A DNA stretch of 64,000 nucleotides from assembly GCA_022478985.1 (NCBI GenBank), contig JAKSZP010013342.1, positions 78,057 through 142,056 of the forward strand, written 5' to 3'. The notes under the pieces are model-generated. The model searched no databases. It was not told the origin of the DNA and saw only the letters and a list, made by a program, of their open reading frames with translations. The stretch's first letter is position 1, and each line of letters opens with the position of its first letter. Origin of the DNA: Massospora cicadina. Taxonomy: Eukaryota > Entomophthoromycota > Entomophthoromycetes > Entomophthorales > Entomophthoraceae. Positions 10,781-22,379 of this stretch are shown in pieces. A program made the position numbers and the translations under genes.

Positions 10781-12688
10781 AACTATTTGAGGTATGCTGA
10801 CCAGGGGACAGACATTACCAAAAGCACAAAAATTAAAACTGAATCAAAAATGAACGGAAAGATAAAATTAAACTGCAAACCAGGTGGATACCGGAAACTG
10901 CTAACCTACCATGGCTGAGGGTGAGGAAGGGTCAGGCGGTTGTCCTCAGACAAATCCGCTGTGGCCATGTCATTTTGGTTGAAAAAATGGACCCAAGAGG
11001 AGAGCCAGGGCGTTGGGGCATCTGTGTAGTGGGTGAAGGACATTGTAGTACGAGTTCTCAACCTCTTCATCAAGCTGAGCGCGGTATATTGCTTCAACAA
11101 ATTCTGTGAACTGAAATTCAGCTTGAATGCGGGCTTTGGGGAGTCTGGCAACATTGGTGATACTCTTGTGGGTGAATTTAGCAGATGGGTTAAATTCTGC
11201 TAGTTTAGTGACATGCATGATAGCAGCTTTGGCATCGTCAAACAACTTTGAGATGTCGCTGCAGGGAGATTTGGAACTTGGGGGAAGAGAGTGCGGGCAG
11301 CCCTTCATGGAGTTTAGCCATTAATTTGGCCACTGCTTTGCATAGGTTTGGGCAACAGGGAGAGGCCACCGCAGCTAAGGCGAGCTGGTGGTCACTTTGG
11401 TAGGGAGCAGCATTGGGTAGCGGAGTAAAACGTTTGGGAGGTGGGTTATCATTAAAATCAGAAAGAAAAAAATTTGGCCTGACCATAATCAAACTGGCTG
11501 AGAGGTTGACCAGTTTGTTCAATCATGATAAACTTTACCTGATTCATCAATTTTGGCCAGTAGGTCCCATGGATTTTGGTTCACAAGAATAGTGGATGAA
11601 GAATTGGGGTGGGTAAGAGTTGACTGGGCAACTTGGGAGCGAATGGTGGTTCAAGCCTGACTCTGATTGGTGGGGGCAGATTTGGGTGGGTAATGTGGGT
11701 AGTTGATTTGGTGGGGGCTGATTTTTCACTCTGGCCCATCGAATTAGAATTTTGGGTGGGAGGGGGAAGCAAAACGCCCCAATAGGAACCCACTGAATGT
11801 GGCTCTGAAGCTGCATCAGAGGAAGTGGCTTGGGGGAAGGCTTTTTGGAATGGTCAAGTCCCAAACAGAGGGGACAAATTTGGTGACCATTATCCACTTG
11901 AGCCCAAAAAAGTGCTCAGGCGCTGCTACAATATGAGCATGGGGGGAATTTGTTGGGCGATGGCAGGGTGGTGGGGGATTATGGTGGCAGTGGCGCGAGG
12001 TGCAACAAGGCGCTCTGCACCAGAAGGAACAGCGAAGACAAGGTTTGGTTGTGTATCATAATCCATAAGCCCTGCCATCAATTGTTCATATAAAATTTGG
12101 GGTGGGAGATGGGAGGGAAGATTCGCAAATGACACCACCATTGTGGTGTCTGTTGGAAGGCAAGTTCAGGTGGTAGGAATGGGGGTGTTTTTTATATTAG
12201 GGGGATGAAGGCCGCTGCTGCAGCATCCTCCTCTGTTTGGAATCCAATATCAAAATAGCCTTAAAAGGGCAGAAATTGATGAAACCAGCCGGTGCAAATG
12301 CAGTGGTGGCCACTTTGATTATTGCCTTGTCAGTATACGGGAATAAATGCCCATATTTGACATGGAGGCAAAATCAGATTTTGGATCTGGGTAGGGCGAG
12401 AGGATGGGGGAGAGAGGTGTGGATGCGCGCCAGATGGAGCGATAAGTCCTGTGGGGGGATAAAATGGCCAGTAGAGTTTGGCAGACTGTTTGAGCCCATC
12501 CAAATTCGTTTTCCTGCAGGGCGGAAAATGCTGGGAGGTGGAGCACTGCTGCCCCACGCTGGAGCAGCAGGCGGTGGATCTGAGGACATTAACTGGAAAA
12601 TGGTTGTGGGAAGATGGCGGTTGTAAATTAAACTCTTGTTATATATAAATTCGCTCAAAAGTGAGTTCAAGCCGTTCAGACACAATTC
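10781..12688 (-). mobile_element. LINE-A, ORF1-only non-LTR element
   Basis: This is a diverged copy of LINE-B in the same orientation. It is bracketed by cagccttggtggtgttat (10763-10780) and cagccttggtatgttat (12689-12705), a target duplication with small changes. The 5' end is at 12688 and the 3' end at about 10781. Both copies share the 3' terminal segment (+ strand tttgaggta, then gaccagggga, 10786-10810) and the 5' segment with cgctcaaaagtga. It contains a decayed ORF1 and no trace of endonuclease or RT. Confidence 0.8.
10906..12685 (-). pseudogene. LINE-A ORF1 remnant
   Basis: Read from 12685 downwards, several frames together match LINE-B ORF1. There is a Pro-rich N-terminus with SAPPPSIFRPAGKR, a DLSLHLARIH segment, FANLPSHLPPQILYEQL (about 12090-12130), GAERLVAPRATATIIPHHP, a knuckle region near 11860-11890 (ICPLCLGLDHSKKPS) and a helical C-terminal part with CSDISKLFDDA. 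In the CCHC knuckle the final Cys has become Ser, so it is probably broken. ORF1 proteins of this kind bind the element RNA. At least five frame changes are present. Confidence 0.8.
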
Positions 12689-12705
12689 CAGCCTTGGTAT
12701 GTTAT

Positions 12706-13827
12706 CAATAAGGATTTTATATCTTAATCACTATCGCCTTCTTGTCTATTGTCTTCATACAATAGGCGTTGTAACTCCAACTTTATCCCAGAAGAGTGCC
12801 ATACCATCTGAAGTGCCAAAACTTTAACACCAAAAATTTCTGACTCTTTTTAGCTAGGACGGTTAGATGCCATCTTTTGTGAACACCACGCCGTTGTTCT
12901 GTAAATTTAGCAACAAACTTATGACGCCCATCAATTTATGGAAGGATTAGTTGGCCAGCTATATTCTGACCTGTTATGTATCATTAGTGAGAGAATAAAT
13001 AGCTGGGGAATATTTCTTCAATGAGTAGCAGACATAATGCACCAATGTATCCAAGTCAAAGACTATATCAAGATATAGGTAGCTCATCACACAGAAGCTA
13101 AAGCGGTTGGCCAAGAGGACTGGCAGATGAACACCAAATCTATTAGTCATTTAACTGACAAAATGGATAGAAACTTTGTTCAGATCTTTAAATAAATTTA
13201 TTAGGGCACATTTGCCTAGTCTAAATATATATAAGATAAAGAGGTTTATTTGAGGCTGCCTTGATGGTCTCAATGCAGTTTTGGATGGAGCCGTTCACTC
13301 CAACAATAATTTATAACCAGAAAATGATTTTTGAGTTTCTAAGTACAAATAGTGAAAGATAATAAAGTTACTGGTAATTAAGAACAATGACTTAAAGCTG
13401 TTCTCTTGATCTTCAATCAATAACATAATATATCTGAAAACATGATGACAGAGGAACGCCACCATCCTTTGAATAAGATGGGTCAGTTTAGAAATAAAAT
13501 CCATAGATTTTTGTAAATGCCTCCAGGTTAAGGAAATTAAACATTTCTTGATTTATAATTGATGCTTGGGAAATCCTCACAGCTGAATCTGCCACTGGGG
13601 GCAACAAGGAGCTACTTGCATGCTACAATAATGTCAGCAATGATAGGGCTGCACTAGTTCAAAAAAGTTTAAATGTGAGATAATTTGCAACTAGCTCAAT
13701 GGGGTCCCACTTCCGTGGAAGCTACATAACCTGCTATGAACAATGAACTCTTAATCAAGAAATTAGTATCCATAATTCCATCTTGAATCCTCCAGATTAT
13801 CTGGAAATATCTTGATATTTTAAAAAT
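12706..13827. other. Spacer between LINE-A and LINE-B
   Basis: On the + strand 12900-13190 reads as a decayed coding-like segment with MEGLVGQLYSDLLCI and a following coiled-coil-like stretch, similar in style to Gag, but the family is not clear. The rest is AT-rich with nothing recognisable. It may belong to an older element into which LINE-A and LINE-B inserted. Confidence 0.35.
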
Positions 13828-13844
13828 CCTAATTCTAGTGCATT

Positions 13845-15736
13845 CAATTTATTTGAGGTACGCCGACCAGGGGATGGACAGTACCGATCACAACACTCAA
13901 AATGGCAAAACAAACTACTAACCAGGTGGAAAGCAGAAACTGCTTAATCCACCATGGCAGAGGGTGAGGAGGGGTCGGGGGGTTGGTTTTCAGAAAGACC
14001 CGCCTCAATCAAGGGGTGTTGGTTGCAGTACCAGATCAGAGCAGAGAGCCAGGGCGTTGGGGCATCTGCATAGTGGGGGCTGAGGTCAGCGTAGTAGGAG
14101 TTTTCCACTTCTGCATCAAGATAATGACGGGAAAGTGTCTCAACAAAAGCTGCGAGGAGAACTTCAGCTTCTTTGCGGGCTTCAGGAAGTTGGGTGAAAA
14201 GGGAGATACTGTGGCGGGTGATTTTGGCTGAGGGGTTGAATGAAGCAAGTGTTGCGACATTCATAACAGCAATTTCAGCATCATCAAATAATTTTGAGAT
14301 GTCACTGCAGGGAGATTCAGGGAAGTCAGGGGGGAAGAAGATGGCGGGCAGGCCATGCTGGAGCTGAGCCACTGACTGGGCCACCGCGGTGCGTAGTTTT
14401 GGGCAATGAGGAGAGGCCACCGCAGCTAAGGCGAGCTGGTGGTCACTTTGGAAGGGGTTGTATTGGGTAGAGGAGCAAAATGGCGAGGGGTAGGGGTTTC
14501 ATCAAAGTCGGGAAGGAAAAATTCTGCCTGACCATAATCGCCATGGCAGAGAGGTTGACCTGTATGCTTACTAATAAGGATATTACCTGATTCGTCAGTT
14601 TCAGCCAATAGATCCCATGGATTTTGGTTCACTGGAATAGTGGCATTTAAATTTGAGTGGGTAGGATTGGGCGAATGGGCAGCTGCTTGGGTACAAATGT
14701 TGGTCCAAGCATTGCTCTGATTGGCTGGCGTAGATTTAGGTGGGAGAGTGAGGATGGAGGTTTTGGGTGGGGCTGATTTTCCATGTGGGCCCACTGAACG
14801 AGATTGAGGGTGGGAGGGGGCAGCAAAGCGCCCCATACTGAACCTCCAGAGGGGGCTCAGAAGCTGCATCAGCAGATTTGGCCTTAGGGCACGCTCTTTT
14901 TGCATGGTCGAGGCCAAAGCAGAGGGAACAAATCTGCCTACCATTATTGACCCGAGCCCAAAAGAAATGATCAGGTGCTGCAGCCACACTAGCGCGGGGT
15001 GGGATTTGTTGGGCTATGGTAGGGTGGTGTGGTATGATGGTGGCTGTTGCACGAGGAGCAGCAAGGCGTTCTGCACCAGAAGGAATGGCAAAGATGAGGT
15101 TGGGCTGAGTGCCATAAGCCATGAGCCCCGCGACCAACTGGTCATACAAAACCTGGGGTGGAAGGTGGGATGGGAGATTTGCAAAGGATACCACTAGCGT
15201 GGTGTCTGAAGGGAGGCGAGTACGGGTTGTGGGAATGGGGTTTTTTTTATAAATTAGAGGAGTTTGTGCTGCCGCTTCAGCATCCTCCTCAGATTGGAAC
15301 CCAACGTCAAAGTAGCCCTTAAAAGGGCGGAAGTCTATAAAGCCAGCTGGCGCAAAGGCTGTAGTGGCTAGGTCAATAATTGCCTTATCGGCATATGGGA
15401 ACAAACGTCCATAGTCCACTCTGAGGCAATAGCGAATAGCAGAGCGAGGGAGGGCGAGAGGATGGGGGCGAGAAGGGTGGATGCGCGCCAGGTGGAGTGC
15501 TAGGTCTCGTGGGGGGACAAAACTGTTGGAAGCAGTGGGCGGGCTGTTTGAACCTGTATGAACGCGCTTGCCTGCAGGGCGGAAAACGCTAGGTGGGGGT
15601 GCAATGCTGCCCCACACTGGGGTGGCAGGCGGCAGAGCCAAGGACATCAAAGAATAGGTTTGGGCAGATGGCTGTGAATAAATTAACTTAAATTTAAAAT
15701 CGCTCAAAAGTGACTTTGAGCGGTTAAAGAGAAGTC
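13845..15736 (-). mobile_element. LINE-B, ORF1-only non-LTR element with perfect 17-bp TSD
   Basis: The 17-mer cctaattctagtgcatt stands at 13828-13844 and again, identical, at 15737-15753. Between lies a 1.89-kb element on the - strand: a short 5' leader, one long ORF1 and about 95 bp of 3' sequence ending in CCTCAAATA. The TSD length fits target-primed reverse transcription. The 5' end coincides with the 5' end of LINE-A, so this is a defined element and not a random 5' truncation. No endonuclease or RT region is present. Confidence 0.88.
13944..15707 (-). pseudogene. LINE-B ORF1, CCHC nucleic-acid-binding protein, frameshifted
   Basis: A start at 15707 opens a 323-codon frame (to 14736). 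The rest of the protein continues in two further frames (14989-14426 and 14420-13944), giving about 585 codons in all with at least two frameshifts. Features in order are a Pro-rich N-terminus, an RRM-like middle part (about residues 110-230, with FFANLP-like and PSGAERLAAPRA segments), a CX2CX4HX4C zinc knuckle (ICSLCFGLDHAKRAC, about 14895-14940), and a helical C-terminal domain ending at a stop near 13944. It is likely the RNA-binding protein of a Tad-like or L1-like LINE. The composition is GC-richer than its surroundings. Confidence 0.8.
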
Positions 15737-15753
15737 CCTAATTCTAGTGCATT

Positions 15754-17442
15754 GATAACGAAAGATCGTGCCATTTGTAATTGCCATACCATACACAATC
15801 CCAAACTTATACCAAAGCATAAACATGATCCTGGAATTCTTCCAAAAGTTATAATTATCCCCATATTTTAATCAATAAAGATATACTTGTTTGTATAAAC
15901 AAAATTTGCCTAAAATTTGACTAGAGACTGCATAGATTTGACTAGAGATATTGCCTGAATTCTAGAGGAGATAAACTTGGAAAGGCAACTATTCTGACAA
16001 GAGATTTTTTTAAAGATCTGATGTCCACTAAGAGTTTCCACTGGAGCTATTATGACTAATAACTGTATAGCCTTTGAAGGACACAGCCTTTGAATTATTA
16101 AACTCTATACTGGTGCTTCTGCCAGGCCTTTGCTAAGGCTACATGGTGAAGTCATACCTTCACATGGAAAATATATGCAATATTAGCCCTACCAATATGG
16201 AGGAAAATATGAGCTTGACCAGATGGGCCATTTCTGATAACTATGATATGCCATTTACGAGCACTAAGAGCTTGAGTTATGAGCAACAATGACCATAACT
16301 ACTTCTGCTCCTGAAGAATATATTTTATCAAATCAAGGCTGCTAAATTAGCTGAAACTATAGAAGCTTTACTGATTAGAACCATCACCTCTATGGATAAC
16401 CAATCATAATTTATCTTATTGGGTTGCTCATGATCTGATGCATCTATGTTTCTGACCAATATCTCTAGTTAATTAGAAGTGGCTTGAACTTAATCTTATC
16501 TCCAACTATTTGTTTACCCCACCATTCATCATCTTAAGCAACAATAAGGGTTACATAACATGGATATAGCGACTATTTGGACTCTCACAAAAACCTCATA
16601 CACAACTTCTTGAATTGTATGAAGCAGCTTCCAATTTTGGTCAGGATAATCACAAAGCCATTTTTTATACCTTGAGTGAAATTAATGTGATTCAACGCCA
16701 CCTAGCTCAAATTGACAACAAAGCTGTACAGTACCTACATGGCGGACTTACTCAGTGAATGGCCCATGCCACTGCTGACTTGGACTAGCAAGTGGAGCGT
16801 ACTTTGACTACACTTATTGGCTGAAGATATAAAGAGATAAACTAATGATTCTTGAATTGCTGCATTAGCTACTTGGATTCAGAAATTGAGTGAGAGGATT
16901 ATCATGCGACTTGTTGAGGAAGTTATTATCCAAAGAGTATCTCCAAGCTCTACTGGCCATATTAGCCTTAAAGGGGGCAAGGGCCCCAGGGCCTGAAGGT
17001 CCTTACAGACCCCTCAGGTCCTCCTCGCATAATGGTCTTTCTTTTGGTGTAAACCATGAAGCTTGAATTAATACCCTTGAGCAACAACTGCTAAAGGTGG
17101 CTTGAGAAGCATAATATGTACTAAAGGAGACTTTCTTAACGAGGATCTAACACTGATCTCATTGCATAGTAAAATAACTTCCCTACACCAAAACATTTTT
17201 GCTGATCACCTTGTCAAATATCAGGATATCAGAAATGATGTGAAGAATATTGAACACTCAACACCCAAAACTGAAACAATGCCTGGACTCAAGAAGATTT
17301 TTATTGAGTTATTTAATTTAATTAACCAGAAAATTGATAGTTTGCACGGTTCAAATTGACCTTAAGAAAATTCTATCTGACCAAAATGAGCCTGATATCT
17401 TGGGATGAAATCCTTCTTAATTAAACTGAAGGATCATAGGAA
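15754..17442 (+). other. Degraded coding-like DNA left of E4
   Basis: Segments between about 16140 and 17360 look like decayed + strand code. Examples are a stretch around 16330 with KAAKLAETIEALLIRTI and one at 17102-17359 with HSKITSLHQNIFADHLVKYQDI, which looks coiled-coil and Gag-like. I cannot name the family. A short GC-rich patch (gggggcaagggccccaggg, 16973-16991) stands out from the AT-rich context. Confidence 0.3.
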
Positions 17443-17858
17443 TGTCAGGCAATCATTACTCAGGGGGCTCACAGGCAGTAAATTAAGACAAACCTGCAAA
17501 AGGGTAAAAATTAAGAATATGCTCAACTATCAATCTAAGTGATATTTAAGTCTTATCCAACTTGGTACATCCAACATATCGTTTTATCCTATCAAAAAAA
17601 TTCTACAAAATCTTATACCATCCAGAATGTATCGTCTGACCAAGAGCCCCCTTCCAGAATTTCACCTTTTTAACTTTCATTAATCCATTTACTTTTGGAG
17701 CTTTATATTGTAAAATAAGTCATATAAAACCCCCTTTTATATACTATTATAACACTACATCATTAATTTTACATCTATTTTTGTACTTGATTTTACTAAG
17801 CCATTTCTCTATACTTACAATAGGACGTATACTTTAGTTGATGAGATGTAAGCGGTAA
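17443..17858 (+). repeat. Probable E4 5' LTR
   Basis: The sequence lies just upstream of a primer-site-like motif (TTAGCACTCACTAAAAG, 17860-17876) and about 100 bp before the E4 gag start, where a 5' LTR belongs. It begins TGTCAG like the inferred 3' LTR at 50125. Beyond that I can align it only weakly to 50125-50457, so the limits are tentative. Confidence 0.35.
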
Positions 17859-17959
17859 TTTAGCACTCACTAAAAGAAACTTTATACCTGTCATGCATCT
17901 TATACGGCTTAAAGTTTTGACTGTCAGGCTTTTTTGGCATAGCACCATAGAGATTAAAA

Positions 17960-18965
17960 ATGGAAGCCCAAAACATTCTAGAGCAAACCAATATTACCCA
18001 AGTGAATGATAAACTTGAGTAAATGAGCTCTAATATTCAAATTATTGAGGCTAAACAAGATACCATGTCATTTAAATTAGAAAATTTAATCTTCTGTGAT
18101 TAAAACCTCCAGCTTCTCATAGAAACTAAAGTCTCACTCACTCATTTCAATGAATGCTACAGTACTCTCCAGGATAATATGGATGAGTTCTAACATCAAG
18201 TTAATAAGGCTTTCCCACATACTTATCTAGGAGTCACTGAGCCAACTGTATCTGAACAGCCTCCTTCTCCAGCTATATATGTGATCTCTGAACAGGTTGG
18301 ATTTATCAAACCCACCTTTAAAGAGAAGAATATGACTGGTACCAAATCATCCATATTATATCTATTTGTATGAAGTGATGGAAATGGATATGGATTGCCA
18401 AAGTGACAATACATATAAACCTGTATTGATAGTAAGGCCTGAGATAGCATGATGCTTTATTTCAAATAGTGTCTTTCTTAGGCTGAGTTAAAGAACGCTT
18501 TATCAAAATTTTAAAGTAATATATCTTTTTTTAACTAAAAACAGGTCTTCATGCGGATCTGCCCTAGAAGTATAGAAAAATCAAGTTTGCTGAGAAGTTT
18601 TATGATGAAGCTCAGGCCCTCGCTGACTGCAATCAAGTTAATTTGAGTGATGCCATTGCCTCTGTCCTATACACATTTTTAAATCAATATGATTATCATA
18701 CTAAACTTTCAGAATGCAAAGAAGATGTACAAATCAATCCTTGATATTAAGGAATCTATAATGGAGTTGCCTGAACTGAAAGTGCACCAAACATCAAAAA
18801 AGGGACCTAGTCTATCATTCATGCAGTAGAAAGATTCCAGAGATCTAACTTCAATGCACTCTTGCCCTTATTTCAAATTCTTTGAGCATCAGATTGATTC
18901 CTGTTGAAAAACCTATAAGACAGGAAAAGCAGAGTTAGCTTAAGACATGAGACCCCCCTGCTGAC
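17960..18965 (+). pseudogene. gag: E4 gag remnant
   Basis: Starting at ATG 17960 a decayed frame reads as a coiled-coil N-terminal Gag region (MEAQNILEQTNITQVNDKLE…, with EAKQDTMSFKLENL). The capsid part follows after a frame change at about 18570-18710, with KFAEKFYDEAQALAD and LSDAIASVLYTFL. This block matches E1 gag (FAEQFYLAAQRL, LDDAIAAMLTGL). Stops at conserved positions show it is dead. Confidence 0.7.
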
Positions 18966-19059
18966 GAATCTGCACCTCATTCCACATCTATTTTTCCCTA
19001 CCACTCTGAATGTTGCACCCTATCTAAGCATGATGAAATGGATGTACTGGAATCATCAA

Positions 19060-19512
19060 TTTTTAATAAAGGGATAACTTCCTTTTTGCTCTTCACTTTC
19101 TGGACCACTTATGCCATGAATTTTATTTACTTGATATACCATTTTGGCACTGAGGCTACATATGTTGAGGTAATCATCCATAATATAAAATTTTCTGGGA
19201 CATAGTCAAAATCATACTGCAGGTTAGCATCATTTCCTCTCAAGTGTTGAGATGAATAAAGGTCAAATTGTTAAAACCACAACTTAGATTTGTGACCTCA
19301 GGACCTCATTTTACCCAAACTCTGGGGCCTAATCCTCTTTGCCGCTTCAGTTTGGATCCCTGAGCGCTGGCCTCAAAGATTGTGCTAGAGAATGATGGCT
19401 ATGACTTTTTCATAGGCATACAATCATTTACTAAATCTAACATAAAATTTATTTATATGTACTTATATTATTATCCAAAAATATCTCTTCCTACTAGTTG
19501 TTAGATATCCCC
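19060..19512 (+). pseudogene. E4 protease remnant, cut by E6
   Basis: The late conserved protease segment is visible as NDGYDFFIGIQSFTKSNIKF-like code around 19390-19450, equivalent to the DMLIGTxFLxKY block of the other elements. The active-site DTG loop is not clear among the stops. The protease sequence ends abruptly at 19512, where the LTR of E6 begins. The next E4 domain appears at 24427. Confidence 0.6.
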
Positions 19513-20408
19513 TGTTGCAGTTTGAACTTGCAATTAGGAGAAGTTGGCAAGGTAAAATTGCACTTGAACAGGTATAACCATATTAGGACAGTTTACCACA
19601 ATAATAATGTGAAAGTTGAATAGAGAACTAAGCCTTTATGTTTCCTTTAATCCTCTGTAGTATCATTATGTAATTCCAGCAGTGGTGAATCTGGTGTAAA
19701 GCATAATCAGCGTTTCTCAAATAAAAATAATACTAAGAATTATGTTTTGCGCTCTTTGTCCCTTTTCCAATGTAGGGCAATTAATATAAAACCTGATCTC
19801 TGATAAGTTACCTTGACATTCAGAACATAAATCTTCTAGAGTTTCCCTTTTCTGGTCCACTAATAGTCTGTGTAATAAGCACTTTGAAATCGACGTTCAA
19901 CTATTAAAGGTTGAACACATCTTGTGGTATTCTAATAAACCTTGGTAGCATCCTGGAAATCATCCTGTTCAACGTTGTTAGCAATTTTATTGTTTTAATT
20001 GACAAAGGTAATTGGGACAATTGTGGCAGTCATTTCAGTAGATTTGACTAACAAGATGGAACTGGTTTTTGGAATTGGTTATTTAACTGGTGAACAGATG
20101 AGGATCAATCCTCTGGAAAAGTCAGGGCATTAAGTAAATTAAATAATAAATTTTGGCTTTTGGATTGAGTAATGCTGATATGATATCTGACAATGTATCA
20201 ATGAGAAATTATCTGTCTAAGATACAGGTGTCAGGGTAAGATATCTATAGTAACTTAGTTCCATAGATCAATAACAGCGTCAAGGCTTGAGGAATAATAA
20301 CCTTCACCTATTTATAAAATAAAAATCTATATAAAATTAGAGAGTATAAAATATAAGGTATCAAAATATAGAATAGGGTCAAATGGTTGTTCAAACCAAT
20401 TTGCAACA
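19513..20408 (-). repeat. E6 3' LTR
   Basis: It aligns with 23509-24426 over its whole length. Shared blocks include ttgaacaggtata, the gtggtgaatctggt segment, tttgcgctctt and, near the end, the tttgcaaca terminus. It lacks the poly-T micro-duplication found in the other LTR at 23941-23980. Confidence 0.88.
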
Positions 20409-21800
20409 TTTTACCTCACTTGAACAAGTATTTGAGCACAAAAATGAGTGAGGGTCAGATACCTCCTAAATCAATTAGGTTAATAGGCCAAGCAACACAT
20501 AAACATAAGCAATTGTTTGATGTCTTTTGATGTGCACCAGGTATGAGTAAGTGCTCTCCAAGGACATCCTAATAGCTCCAATGCTAGGATAACCAGCACT
20601 AGAGGTGGCAATGGGCTCCGTTTTGTATCAGCGGATTGTTAGATGGAGTTTACCATACAAACCATTTGGGACTTGTAAAGCTATATCTGTTCTGACGAGG
20701 GCTTTGTGTCCCAGTTCAATAGTGCAGTTTTTCCTAGAGTGGATCAGGATCTCGCTGGACTTTAAAATATGATTGGACAAATTTAATTGCATCAGTGGCC
20801 TTAAAAAATTGAATGTAAATTAGTTCCCTTACTAGAAGCAGTGACCAAAATTAGGGTGTTTGATGTCTGGGTGTAACAAATGGGTTCATGCCAATATTCC
20901 ATAAGGAAATTGGGAAATAAGAGCCTCATAGCTGACTCTACTAGGGACCAGCCTGCCATAGCCAATCCCTGAACCCATCTGCTGAGTTTCGCCATTGCCA
21001 CATGCCCTCAGATCACTGTCCACACACTGTAGGAGAGTACTGAGATCCACGCCAACACCACATCATGCTCACTAGTGAAGCCCATGGCTTTCAACCTGAT
21101 TATTCTATTTTAAATAAAATACTCTTTTTGCTTTATGCAAACAAATCTTTATTTGATTTTTAAGGATTTTGTAGAGACTCAACTGGCTATTCAGGTCAGC
21201 CTATCTCCAAATAAATAGTGCTTTGCAATTATAAAATAAGCTTTCTCCTTTGCCAGGCTCTTCTGAACCGTCCAGCACATCTCAGGCAAAGATTCCATTC
21301 CCCATTGAATCATTGTCCATACTGCTTGTAAGTCTGACATCATATTGACTTGGATGCATTTTGGCTTTTGGACAGTCAAATTTCCCTTGCTCTGATTCCC
21401 TCTCACTCAGGTTTCTTCTTATGAATTCCATATTTGGATCTAGTACTAACTGATCCATAGCAATGTATGGATTGGGCACCACCTGATCCGTTACACTGGG
21501 GTTTAAGTTATGATGAGGATTCAACTACCTTTGGCCCTGGAAGCTGCAATTGCATGGTATAACATCATTAACAAGAATATGGTGCAATCTAGAGGTAAAA
21601 CTTATGAAGTTGCCCTAAAAGTGGTCATCAGAATCAACGCTATTGTATCAACTATGCGTCGTGGTCTCAGTAGGTGTCTTCTAAATTAATATTGGTTGGG
21701 TCAGCAGAAATCTTGGTAATTAAGTTTAAGAGGCCATGTTCATTGTCCAAGGATTTCTTTTTAGTATAATAAAGCGGAGATTGTAATTCTAATATATCTA
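20409..21800 (-). other. Unidentified segment replacing E6 pol
   Basis: This stretch lies where RT and integrase would be expected in E6. Two open segments on the - strand (21524-21191 and 21001-20801) have no domain that I recognise. At 20595-20625 the - strand reads ccattgccacctctagtgct, close to the 3' tail of the LINE family found at 38752 and 48900, but without an A run. A LINE fragment may therefore have replaced part of pol. Confidence 0.35.
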
Positions 21801-21822
21801 CAATATCGCTATTAAAGTTGAG

Positions 21823-22110
21823 TTAAAGACCATATTTTCTCATAAAAGAGGTACCAATAAGTAGCTCATAGCTATAATGAGGTAAAATAATGGCCGGCTT
21901 GGACACCACCATAGTACCAAAATGCAACAGTAAGGAATTATATGCTCCTAATGAGGTGGTGGAGGCAAGAGAAACGTTTAATATTTTTTCAATGATAAAT
22001 ATTGGTTGGAATACCAAGTTTCTTCATGAGCATTAAAGAAATTATGTGATGAATGCCCCTCTGTCCACAATCACTTAGACTTCAATGTTATGCAGTTATC
22101 ATCGTAAGTA
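21823..22110 (-). pseudogene. E6 protease remnant
   Basis: On the - strand the active-site loop reads IVDRGAF-like near 22090, a decayed Asp-Thr-Gly-Ala. The segment SYELLIGTSFMRKYGL (about 21826-21875) is the well-conserved second half of Ty3/gypsy proteases. The Thr of the DTG triad is changed. The frame ends at 21823 and no RT follows. Confidence 0.75.
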
Positions 22111-22379
22111 CACTTAGCTTAGCTATCTGAGTCAGTAAAGGACTAAATGGTAAGAGCATCTACTGGGCTCAGGTAAGAGAATAAGTTACTAGTCACCTTC
22201 AGCCGTGGAGGAGTAACAAGTTTTTTCTATGCTCATATTGGAGGCCCTACCGGCAAATAGCGTTATTTATTGTCACATTCTTTAAATGATTTTTTTAATT
22301 TTTGGTGGAAGTAGGACCTTCTTATCTACTTCGCCTAGGTTTTTACCACATAAGCATTCATAGTCAATGATAAGCAATG

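Noticed and set aside
10921..12061. Several + strand open frames over LINE-A
   Set aside because: They are antisense to ORF1, whose order and motifs agree with LINE-B on the - strand.
21000..21041. A dUTPase-like match on the - strand in the E6 filler (VPNGLYGKL near 20660)
   Set aside because: Only one short segment fits and the other dUTPase motifs are absent in the right order, so I did not assign it.
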